A DNA stretch of 7,186 nucleotides from Stygibacter sp964604155 (GTDB lineage: Bacteria; Cloacimonadota; Cloacimonadia; Cloacimonadales; TCS61), in assembly GCA_964604155.1 (NCBI GenBank), contig CAZRXY010000032.1:1-7186 (forward strand), read 5' to 3'. Position numbers and translations under genes: made by a program. Positions 1 through 5,520 of the stretch are shown here, piece by piece. Positions within the stretch are counted from its first letter, which is position 1. The number at the start of each line of letters is the position of its first letter. The notes under the pieces are model-generated. The model was not told the DNA's origin. It did no database searches and saw only the letters and a program-made list of their open reading frames with translations.

Positions 1-136
1 TCCTCTTCTCCTCTTCACCCCATCTCCTCTTCACCCCATCTCCTCTTCACCCCTTCTCCTCTTCTCCTCTTCACCCCATCTCCTCTTCACCCCTTCTCCT
101 CTTCTCCTCTTCACCTCTTCTCCCCTTCGTCCCTTC
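1..136. repeat. Tandem array of 8-bp units (17 units, C/T-rich on + strand)
   Basis: The stretch divides without slippage into 17 consecutive octamers. TCCTCTTC occurs nine times, ACCCCATC three times, ACCCCTTC twice, and ACCTCTTC, TCCCCTTC and GTCCCTTC once each. The array begins at the first base of the window, so it probably extends to the left. On the reverse strand the units read GAAGAGGA, GATGGGGT and GAAGGGGT, which relates them to the second array at 833-917. No open reading frame with a start and ribosome site uses it. Confidence 0.95.
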
Positions 137-214
137 TGAGCGGGGTATCAGCCATGGTTGTTATAGTAATATTCTTTTCAGGATAATAATAAATATACCT
201 GGGGTGGCTTATGT

Positions 215-229
215 AATAATGTCATTATC
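215..229. promoter_or_regulatory. Short 7-1-7 palindrome, possible Fur-family-like site
   Basis: AATAATG-T-CATTATC is an inverted repeat with six of seven arm positions paired around a single central base. The 7-1-7 shape and the CATTATC arm resemble Fur-family boxes. It lies about 90 bases beyond the 3' end of the minus-strand gene and has no gene start next to it inside the window, so a regulatory role is only a possibility. Such AT-rich palindromes also arise by chance. Confidence 0.2.
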
Positions 230-262
230 AATGCGTGATCAGCCTGGTAAATAAGAAAAACG

Positions 263-277
263 GGGGGTATGCCAGGA
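263..277 (+). repeat. 15-bp dispersed repeat, copy 1
   Basis: GGGGGTATGCCAGGA is identical to bases 1013-1027. In both places it follows a C plus a G run and precedes a G-rich tail (here GGGGAGGGG at 289-297; there GCGGGG at 1028-1033). Repetition of a 15-mer this specific in one short window suggests an interspersed repeat family. Confidence 0.6.
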
Positions 278-322
278 CTTGGATGAATGGGGAGGGGATT
301 CGGCAGTTTAGCAGTGTATTAT

Positions 323-667
323 TTAATAATCTTCAGCCTTGAGGGTTTCCAGTTTTTGACGAGCCTGGGGGACGTATTTCAGGAATTCATCCAGAACTTC
401 GCAGGAATACAGGATACAGTCAGCACAGGTGGCGACTTTTTTTCTGAGGGAACAGAGTCTGATATTGCATTCGTCACAGTGCTTATTTTTTATACCTTCC
501 TGCAGGCAGCCGGTGCAATTGATATCTTCCGGCAGGATATCTGAGGAATACAACCTGCTCCATTCGACAGCAGTTTTTTTTCGTAAATCGTCATCATCAT
601 TAAGATAAGCGATATACGCCGGGCATTCTGAGCAAATTAAACCACAAGGACCTAATACTTCATTCAT
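323..667 (-). CDS. DUF3795 family cysteine-rich small protein
   Basis: This 114-residue protein has eleven cysteines. They sit in the order C8-x3-C12-x2-C15 within 'CGLICSECPAY', C51-x2-C54, C64-x2-C67-x4-C72, then C81-x2-C84-x4-C89. The 'CGL-C--CPAY' opening and the 'C-IR-C' and 'C-DC---C' blocks are the pattern of the DUF3795 family, whose function is not established; metal or Fe-S binding is a reasonable guess. There is no signal peptide or membrane segment, so it is probably cytoplasmic. The start at 667 is backed by GGAGG on the minus strand (674-678) with 6-nt spacing. The gene stands alone, divergent from the Feo operon and bracketed by the two octamer arrays. A plus-strand frame at 287-544 is its shadow. 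Confidence 0.85.
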   Translation of the reverse strand: MNEVLGPCGLICSECPAYIAYLNDDDDLRKKTAVEWSRLYSSDILPEDINCTGCLQEGIKNKHCDECNIRLCSLRKKVATCADCILYSCEVLDEFLKYVPQARQKLETLKAEDY

Positions 668-673
668 TGATTA

Positions 674-690
674 CCTCCAAAACCTGGAGG
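674..690 (-). promoter_or_regulatory. Inverted repeat containing the DUF3795 ribosome-binding site
   Basis: On the plus strand CCTCCA (674-679) and TGGAGG (685-690) are perfect inverted arms around AAACC. On the minus strand the second arm carries the GGAGG used by the DUF3795 start at 667. If the whole element is transcribed, the hairpin would hide the ribosome site. If transcription starts near 686, as the predicted -10 suggests, only one arm is in the RNA and the element could instead act as a DNA operator. Confidence 0.35.
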
Positions 691-692
691 AT

Positions 693-722
693 AATTTACT
701 ATAGTCCTGAATATCCCGTCAA
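693..722 (-). promoter_or_regulatory. Probable sigma70-type promoter of the DUF3795 gene
   Basis: Read on the minus strand, TTGACG (717-722) is followed after 18 nt by TAAATT (693-698), or after 17 nt by GTAAAT (694-699). This is a good -35 with a weak -10. It would start transcription around 686, leaving a leader of about 20 nt that still contains GGAGG. Confidence 0.4.
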
Positions 723-832
723 GTAAATGATGCAATATTTTTACTGCTCCGAGCAATGCTCTTTATTCACTATTACTAATCCTTTTAAATAACTTCAAAT
801 TATGATGGAATTTATATAGGACAATCAGCTTA

Positions 833-917
833 GGTGCGAAGATGCGAAGGTGCGAAGATGCGAAGATGCGAAGGTGCGAAGGTGCGAAGGTGCGAAGATG
901 CGAAGAGGGGAAGAGTA
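833..917. repeat. Tandem array of 8-bp units, inverted relative of the array at 1-136
   Basis: Read in the GAAG-first register from 838, the octamers are GAAGATGC, GAAGGTGC, GAAGATGC, GAAGATGC, GAAGGTGC three times, GAAGATGC, then GAAGAGGG and GAAGAGTA ending at 917. A further partial unit begins at 833. Units differ mainly at positions 5 to 8. The closing GAAGAGGG resembles GAAGAGGA, which is the reverse complement of the commonest unit of the left array. The two arrays are therefore one repeat family placed in opposite orientation on either side of the DUF3795 gene. Confidence 0.92.
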
Positions 918-1012
918 TCTAATCCGTATTCATTCAGCAATCAAAATTCATAATTTAAAAATTATCCCATCGATCTGCGGGGTGATAAATGAGCCATATA
1001 AAAATTAATTTC

Positions 1013-1027
1013 GGGGGTATGCCAGGA
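1013..1027 (+). repeat. 15-bp dispersed repeat, copy 2
   Basis: The sequence is identical to 263-277. It ends about 17 bases before the -35 of the Feo operon promoter. The identity stops at 1028, although both copies continue into G-rich sequence. Confidence 0.6.
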
Positions 1028-1043
1028 GCGGGGAAAAAAAATA

Positions 1044-1070
1044 TTGACAGCGTTAGGCTTGGCTAACAAT
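1044..1070 (+). promoter_or_regulatory. Probable promoter of the Feo operon
   Basis: A perfect TTGACA -35 lies at 1044-1049, just after an A-rich run (1034-1041). The -10 is less clear: AACAAT (1065-1070, 15-nt spacer) or CAATTT (1067-1072, 17-nt spacer). Either choice places the palindrome at 1053-1066 in the spacer, so a bound repressor would block polymerase. The 5' untranslated region would be about 25-30 nt and includes AAGGAGG (1091-1097), 4 nt before the start at 1102. Confidence 0.55.
1053..1066 (+). promoter_or_regulatory. Candidate DtxR-type iron operator, copy 1
   Basis: TTAGGC-TT-GGCTAA is an imperfect palindrome (GTTAG...CTAAC outer arms at 1052-1067) lying between the -35 and -10 of the operon promoter. 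DtxR/IdeR operators are built from TTAGG/CCTAA-type half-sites, and the first gene downstream is a DtxR-family regulator. A near-identical copy precedes feoB (2129-2142). Autoregulation by the regulator encoded at 1102 is the natural inference. The half-site spacing differs from the classical 19-bp iron box. Confidence 0.6.
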
Positions 1071-1101
1071 TTTGTCCTCAGCATAAAAATAAGGAGGATT
1101 T

Positions 1102-1863
1102 ATGGTCTCTGAAAATACTCTCAGCGCTAGTCTGGAAGACTATCTGGAAGCAATCTACCACATAGTAAACGAGAAGCAGGTTGCGAGAGTGAAAGACATC
1201 ACCAGGCGGTTAAAAGTGAAGGCATCTTCAGTGACTGGTGCACTCCGTTCATTATCAGAGCGAGATTTGGTAAATTATATGCCTTATGAGATTATCACTT
1301 TGACACCTGCCGGGAGGGAGTATGCAATGGAGGTGGTACGTCGTCACGAGGCATTGAGGGCTTTTTTTATAAAAGTGTTATCAATAGAATTTCGGGAAGC
1401 CGATGCTGCTGCCTGTGAGATGGAGCATTGCATAACGAAGCATATACTGGAGCGTTTCATTTCGTTTGTAGATTTTGTAGAGAATTGTCCACGTGCGGGG
1501 AATAAATGGATTCGAGGTTTTGGTTATTACTGTGATCATGACACCACAATGGATAACTGTGAGCGTTGCATGACGGACAACCTTAAGGAATTATTGATAA
1601 AACAAAAAGATAAAACAGGAGAAGAAGAAATGATATTAACTATTAAAGATCTGGTCAAAGGCGATCGAGCGCGGATAGTGGAGATAAGGTCGCAATCACA
1701 ATCGATAAAGCGATTGATGGAAATGGGTATGACTGTGGGAACGACGTTAGAAGTGGAGCGAGTGGCACCTTTGGGTGATCCGATAGATATCAAGCTTAAG
1801 GGTTATCACCTGAGCGTTCGAAAGAATGAGGCAGAGGGTATCTATGTTAGAAAGCAGGCATAG
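1102..1863 (+). CDS. DtxR-family iron-dependent regulator fused to a C-terminal FeoA domain
   Basis: This 253-residue protein should repress the Feo operon when loaded with metal. A winged helix-turn-helix occupies about residues 8-72 ('SLEDYLEAIYHI', then 'ASSVTGALRSL'), followed by the dimerisation/metal domain at about 73-130. Likely ligands are D13 and E16, H82-E83, and C105-x2-E108-H109. The Cys-x2-Glu-His block matches iron-sensing DtxR/IdeR, while D13 and E16 match manganese-sensing MntR, so the site looks hybrid. Additional cysteines C129, C144, C153 and C156 form a possible extra metal or Fe-S site. Residues 177-250 are an SH3-like FeoA domain. An AAGGAGG site precedes the start, and the 3' end overlaps the next gene by 20 nt. 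An internal start at M177 may also be used. Confidence 0.92.
   Translation: MVSENTLSASLEDYLEAIYHIVNEKQVARVKDITRRLKVKASSVTGALRSLSERDLVNYMPYEIITLTPAGREYAMEVVRRHEALRAFFIKVLSIEFREADAAACEMEHCITKHILERFISFVDFVENCPRAGNKWIRGFGYYCDHDTTMDNCERCMTDNLKELLIKQKDKTGEEEMILTIKDLVKGDRARIVEIRSQSQSIKRLMEMGMTVGTTLEVERVAPLGDPIDIKLKGYHLSVRKNEAEGIYVRKQA
1617..1632 (+). promoter_or_regulatory. Internal ribosome-binding site and ATG that would yield a free FeoA domain
   Basis: Inside the regulator gene, in the same frame, AGGAG (1617-1621) is followed after 8 nt by ATG (1630-1632). This codon is M177, exactly where a free-standing FeoA protein would begin ('MILTIKDLVKGDRARI'). Translation from here would give a 77-residue FeoA ending at 1863, a normal length for that family. 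The site may be a relic of the fusion of two genes, or a working second start giving two products from one gene. The A/G-rich codons (Gly-Glu-Glu-Glu) alone could also create the motif. Confidence 0.45.
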
Positions 1864-2125
1864 GAGCAATATTTCTCGCCAGTCTCAGGGGCATTTTCCT
1901 TTGAATTTTTGTCGTTGTGGCGAAGAGGTGGAAATAGTAGCAGTTTTAGGAGGAAAAAGGGTGCAAGCCCGCATTCATGAACTTGGATTGCTTCCGGGAA
2001 CGATTATCAAGGTATTGAGGGCGGATCGTTGTGTTCCTTTTCTGATTCATTATAGAGGATGTAATCTGGCATTGGGTAATGGTATAGCCCATCATTTGCT
2101 GGTGCGTCAAAAAAATTTAGGTTAA
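1844..2125 (+). CDS. feoA: Second FeoA-domain protein
   Basis: This 93-residue protein has an SH3-like FeoA domain at about residues 20-90, with the family pattern 'GEEVEIVAVLGGKRVQARI-ELGLLPGTIIKVL' followed by 'ALGNGIAHHLLV'. FeoA proteins are small cytoplasmic partners thought to bind FeoB and modulate Fe2+ uptake. I prefer ATG 1844 (GAGG at 1834-1837, 6-nt spacing) over ATG 1826, which has no ribosome site. The first ~18 residues are polar and basic and not part of the domain. Four cysteines (C23, C25, C63, C73) are unusual for FeoA and could bind metal. The gene overlaps the end of the regulator gene, suggesting coupled translation, and diverges clearly from the FeoA domain fused to the regulator. 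Confidence 0.82.
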   Translation: MLESRHRSNISRQSQGHFPLNFCRCGEEVEIVAVLGGKRVQARIHELGLLPGTIIKVLRADRCVPFLIHYRGCNLALGNGIAHHLLVRQKNLG

Positions 2126-2128
2126 AAG

Positions 2129-2142
2129 TTAGGCGAGGCTAA
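2129..2142 (+). promoter_or_regulatory. Candidate DtxR-type iron operator, copy 2 (before feoB)
   Basis: TTAGGC-GA-GGCTAA matches the operator at 1053-1066 at 12 of 14 positions and lies in the 51-nt gap before feoB. A further TTAGG half-site lies 12 bp upstream (2117-2121), overlapping the end of feoA. A TTAGCC (2153-2158) downstream can pair with GGCTAA (2137-2142) to form a six-pair hairpin. I see no convincing -35/-10 pair here, so it may tune a weak internal promoter, act as a roadblock or attenuator, or cooperate with the first site. The feoB ribosome site GGAGG (2168-2172) follows. Confidence 0.55.
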
Positions 2143-2176
2143 TTGTGTTGCCTTAGCCCAAATTAATGGAGGATCA

Positions 2177-4306
2177 ATGAACAGGAGAATAAGAATCGTA
2201 CTTGCCGGTAATCCTAATGCCGGAAAAACCACAATTTTCAATAATCTCACAGGGTCTCGTCAGCATGTAGGAAATTATCCTGGTGTGACGGTAGAATATA
2301 AGGAAGGCAGGGTCAAATATAAAGACTATGAGATACAAGTAACAGATTTGCCGGGGACATATAGTTTGACGGCATATTCACAGGAGGAGGTGATAGCGAG
2401 GAATAGTATAATAGATGGGAAGCCTGATGCAGTGGTAAACATTATAGACAGTTCCAATCTTGAGCGTAATCTTTATCTTACTTTGCAGCTAATGGAAATG
2501 GACGTGCCTTTGGTGTTGGTATTTAATATGAGTGATTTGGCAGAAGCGAGGGGGATTGAGATAGATATAGCGAAGTTGTCGTTACTTTTAAATCTGCCGA
2601 TAATACCTACGACAGGTCATAAGGGCACAAATATGGACAAGTTATTAGATGCGGTAGCGAAAGTGGTGGAAAGTGGAAAACGTACATCGGCATCAAGCTT
2701 GAGATATGAAAAACCTTTAGAGGAGGAGCTATCGAAGCTGGAAAAGATCATCAGGGGAGAATACGCAAATTTGCCATTATCGGGGCGTTGGCTGGCGATA
2801 AAATTGCTTGAGGGTGATGAAGATATTCGTAATAATTATACGAGTGTGAGACTTCAGGACGAGGTGAGGATAAGCCGGGAAAGAATCTATATTGCCTTGG
2901 TATCACCGCCGGAATCAGTGATAGCCACAAACAGGTATAATTTTATATCAGAGACGACTCGCAAAGCCGTGCGTTCGAGCGTGGGATCTGCCAGGACAAT
3001 TTCGGACAGGATAGATTCGGTGGTAACACATCGCTGGCTGGGGATTCCGCTATTTTTAGGGATGATGTATATGGTATTTTTATTCACCTTCAGTGTGGGA
3101 GATCCGTTTATGGGGTGGATAGAATCTGGATTTGGCTGGTTGTCAGACCAGATAAGCAATTGGTGGGTGGCAGGGAGTGAGAGTGCGATTAGATCATTAC
3201 TTATAGACGGGATAATAGGTGGAGTAGGTGGAGTGCTGGTATTTTTACCAAATATCCTTCTGTTATTTCTGGCAATCTCGATTCTTGAAGACAGTGGATA
3301 TATGGCACGTGCCGCTTTTATAATGGACAGGCTTATGCAAAAGATAGGTTTGCCGGGGAAGAGCTTTATACCGATGCTGATAGGATTTGGCTGTTCGGTG
3401 CCGGCGATCATGGCTACCAGGACCCTTGAGAACAAGCGAGACCGTTTGGTAACAATGCTTGTGATACCCTTGATGAGTTGTGGGGCAAGGTTGCCAATTT
3501 ACACTCTGATCATCCCTGCTTTTTTCCCTCAGGTATGGCAGGCTCCGCTTTTATGGATAATCTATCTAAGCGGGATAATACTGGCGATAATATCAGCATT
3601 TATACTAAGGAAGACAATATTAAAGGGGGAATCTGAGCCTTTTATCATGGAATTACCGACATATAAGCTACCTACATTGAAGGGTCTTTTTACTCATGCA
3701 TGGGAGCGAGGCTGGCTTTATTTAAAGAAAGCAGGAACGATTATTCTGGGTATATCCATATTGCTTTGGGCTCTCACGAGTTATCCCCAAAAGCATGTTT
3801 TTGAGAAAGACTATGAATCAGAGATAGCGGCATTGGAATCAGAATATTTGCAAGATTCTTTCATATTACAGGAAAAGATATCAGAATTGAAAAACGAAAA
3901 ATCGGCAGAGGAGCTATCATACACAATTGCCGGCAGGATAGGGCAGGCAATAGAGCCGGTGATAGGGACAATGGGTTTTGATTGGAAAATTGGCACGGCA
4001 CTGATTGGAGCATTTGCAGCAAAAGAAGTTTTTGTGGCACAACTGGGGATAGTGTACAGCGTAGGCGAGGTTGATGAGGAATCACAGGGTCTTCGGGATA
4101 AGCTAAGGGACAACTACACTCCTTTGGTGGGATTAGCGATGCTGTTTTTTTCATTGATTAGCGCACCTTGCATGGCAACGATAGCCATAACGAGGCGGGA
4201 AAGTAATTCATGGAAGTGGGCACTTTTTCAGCTTGCGGGTCTCACATTATTAGCCTGGGTTGTTACATCGCTCATCTATCAGATTGGATCATTATTTGGT
4301 TACTAA
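2177..4306 (+). CDS. feoB: Ferrous iron transport protein B (FeoB)
   Basis: FeoB is the inner-membrane Fe2+ transporter. This 709-residue copy appears full length and intact. The N-terminal G-protein domain (1-165) has G1 'GNPNAGKTT' (11-19), a switch I threonine T38 in 'YPGVTVE', G3 'DLPG' (57-60), G4 'NMSD' (117-120) and a G5-like 'TTGHKG' (145-150). A helical guanine-dissociation-inhibitor-like region follows (about 170-265), then the membrane domain from about 287. Its gate motifs are 'GFGCSVPAIMATRT' (C406), 'PLMSCGARLPIY' (C435) and a third cysteine in 'SAPCMA' (C665). A charged Glu/Lys-rich segment (about 540-580), possibly coiled coil, lies in a loop between membrane segments. The start is set by GGAGG at 2168-2172. 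The next gene's AGGAGG overlaps the stop codon. Confidence 0.98.
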   Translation: MNRRIRIVLAGNPNAGKTTIFNNLTGSRQHVGNYPGVTVEYKEGRVKYKDYEIQVTDLPGTYSLTAYSQEEVIARNSIIDGKPDAVVNIIDSSNLERNLYLTLQLMEMDVPLVLVFNMSDLAEARGIEIDIAKLSLLLNLPIIPTTGHKGTNMDKLLDAVAKVVESGKRTSASSLRYEKPLEEELSKLEKIIRGEYANLPLSGRWLAIKLLEGDEDIRNNYTSVRLQDEVRISRERIYIALVSPPESVIATNRYNFISETTRKAVRSSVGSARTISDRIDSVVTHRWLGIPLFLGMMYMVFLFTFSVGDPFMGWIESGFGWLSDQISNWWVAGSESAIRSLLIDGIIGGVGGVLVFLPNILLLFLAISILEDSGYMARAAFIMDRLMQKIGLPGKSFIPMLIGFGCSVPAIMATRTLENKRDRLVTMLVIPLMSCGARLPIYTLIIPAFFPQVWQAPLLWIIYLSGIILAIISAFILRKTILKGESEPFIMELPTYKLPTLKGLFTHAWERGWLYLKKAGTIILGISILLWALTSYPQKHVFEKDYESEIAALESEYLQDSFILQEKISELKNEKSAEELSYTIAGRIGQAIEPVIGTMGFDWKIGTALIGAFAAKEVFVAQLGIVYSVGEVDEESQGLRDKLRDNYTPLVGLAMLFFSLISAPCMATIAITRRESNSWKWALFQLAGLTLLAWVVTSLIYQIGSLFGY

Positions 4307-4315
4307 GGAGGAAAG

Positions 4316-4489
4316 ATGTTAGAGACAATTATAGTCACACTTATAGTACTGATAACGCTATACTTTGTAATCAGGCATTTTATGGGGAGGCGGAAAGAGG
4401 GCTTTGGTGCTTGCAGGTTCTGTTCCAATTCCGATTCATGCACGAGATATTTAGCAGAAAATGGAAAAAAGAAAATAAAGGAGTTATGA
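4316..4489 (+). CDS. FeoB-associated Cys-rich membrane protein
   Basis: This 57-residue protein has one N-terminal membrane segment (about residues 4-20, 'TIIVTLIVLITLYFVI'), then a basic patch 'RHFMGRRK', then a short cysteine motif C33-x2-C36-x5-C42, and a lysine-rich tail. That architecture and its place directly after feoB match the FeoB-associated Cys-rich membrane protein family, found in many feo operons of anaerobes. Its molecular role is unproven; handing on or sensing Fe2+ at the cytoplasmic face of FeoB is a plausible guess. Following the positive-inside rule, the cysteine motif should be cytoplasmic. AGGAGG (4306-4311) overlaps the feoB stop with 4-nt spacing to the ATG, and its TGA overlaps the next ATG by one base (TGATG), so translation is probably coupled on both sides. 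Confidence 0.88.
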   Translation: MLETIIVTLIVLITLYFVIRHFMGRRKEGFGACRFCSNSDSCTRYLAENGKKKIKEL

Positions 4490-5502
4490 TGAAAAAAAAC
4501 ATTATAGTAATTGTATTGCTGAGCATTTCGCTTATGGTTGCGGCACTTGAGATGCCTAATATCCATTCTTCACTAATGCTTGATGCATATTTTTATCACG
4601 GTGATAATGCCAATGAAGGTGTTTACGACAATACGAGTCGATTTCAGGTTCGTAAGGCTGCGTTGTCATTCAGCGGCTTACTGGATGAGAGGATTAATTA
4701 TGGATTAGAGTTGGGAGTAGCGACCTGTGTAGGTGCAGGGGACACATTCCGATTGTTGGAAGCGGAGCTGATGTATGCCTTAACTGATGATATGAGCCTG
4801 GGGTTGAAGCAGGGTCATATTATGCGGGGTTTTTGTTATAATACAGAATGTACACAGCGGCTTTCTCTGGAAAAGCCCTGGTTCCAGAAGACTTTTGCAC
4901 CTTGTCATCCCTTGGGGATGGTAGTAGAAGGTTTTATCGATATTGCAGCCGAGTCAGGATTGCAGTATGAGCTTGGGCTTTTAAATGGCGTTAACGGCAC
5001 ATTTGATCAGGAGCATGACTTCAATCTGGGATTAATGCTCGATACACCGCTATCCGGATTGGCATTATCGGCTTCGGTAACCCACACAGCCGGTCAGTAT
5101 TATGATGCAGGCTACCAGCCGTATTTTGCAGATGGGCACAGGTGGGGGGTTGGTCTGGAATACCGCACGGAAGCGGTTTGGATGACTTCGGAATACTATG
5201 CTGGCAAGGGTTTTAGCACAGAAGAGCAGGAAATGAATGCCTGGTATGCACAGGCAGGCTATGCTTTTCCAGTAAACAGCAACTGGCTGTCAAAAATAGT
5301 TCCCTGGGTCAAGTATGAGGTCTGGGATAAGGATTCAGCCTTAGAGGTTGAGAGTGATTATGTCTATCTTGATACAGGTTTTAATTTTCATTTATCAAGG
5401 GGAACCATGCTCAGGTTAGTGTACACGTCCCTGATAGATATTCCTGGAATCGCTGAGAAGTCCCCGGACAGCTTTACCATCAGGCTGCAAACCGAATTTT
5501 AA
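4489..5502 (+). CDS. Outer-membrane porin-like beta-barrel protein in the feo operon
   Basis: This 337-residue protein begins with a clear signal peptide ('MKKNIIVIVLLSISLMVAA', cleavage about residue 19). It then shows alternating short beta-strand patterns such as 'RFQVRKAALSFSGLL' and 'INYGLELGVA', many aromatic strand ends, and a C-terminal phenylalanine ('RLQTEF') as in barrels inserted by the Bam machinery. The general pattern recalls phosphate-selective porin O/P-like proteins, but substrate cannot be read from sequence. AGGAG (4479-4483) sets the start at 4489 (5-nt spacing). A much longer frame opening at 4210 is an artefact that runs through the end of feoB and the small Cys-rich gene. 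Cysteines C116, C121 and C139 (next to H140) are unusual in a barrel. Co-transcription with feoB suggests a channel for iron or a ligand that carries it. Confidence 0.82.
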   Translation: MKKNIIVIVLLSISLMVAALEMPNIHSSLMLDAYFYHGDNANEGVYDNTSRFQVRKAALSFSGLLDERINYGLELGVATCVGAGDTFRLLEAELMYALTDDMSLGLKQGHIMRGFCYNTECTQRLSLEKPWFQKTFAPCHPLGMVVEGFIDIAAESGLQYELGLLNGVNGTFDQEHDFNLGLMLDTPLSGLALSASVTHTAGQYYDAGYQPYFADGHRWGVGLEYRTEAVWMTSEYYAGKGFSTEEQEMNAWYAQAGYAFPVNSNWLSKIVPWVKYEVWDKDSALEVESDYVYLDTGFNFHLSRGTMLRLVYTSLIDIPGIAEKSPDSFTIRLQTEF

Positions 5503-5520
5503 AAAAAAAGGAGGATGGCG

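Larger units (their letters stand above)
668..1101. other. Divergent intergenic region between DUF3795 gene and Feo operon
   Basis: No gene is apparent in these 434 bases on either strand. From left to right they hold the ribosome site and probable promoter of the minus-strand gene, an AT-rich unremarkable stretch (about 723-832), the second octamer array (833-917), another AT-rich stretch (918-1010), a copy of the 15-bp dispersed repeat (1013-1027), and the promoter/operator and ribosome site of the plus-strand operon (1044-1101). Confidence 0.8.

Noticed and set aside
287..544. Plus-strand 85-residue open frame
   Set aside because: It lies opposite the DUF3795 gene, has no family-like pattern, and the minus-strand frame has the conserved cysteine motifs and a ribosome site.
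1..917. CRISPR array reading of the octamer repeats
   Set aside because: The units are 8 bp, directly abutting and without unique spacers, so they are simple tandem repeats.
1826..1843. Upstream ATG for the second FeoA gene
   Set aside because: No ribosome site precedes 1826, whereas ATG 1844 has GAGG at 6-nt spacing. The upstream start cannot be fully excluded.
2887..3435. Minus-strand 182-residue frame within feoB
   Set aside because: It is a shadow of the feoB membrane domain, low in complexity and with no ribosome site or recognisable domain.
4210..4488. Long N-terminal extension of the porin gene starting at 4210
   Set aside because: It runs out of frame through the end of feoB and the Cys-rich small gene. 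The signal peptide and ribosome site fix the real start at 4489.
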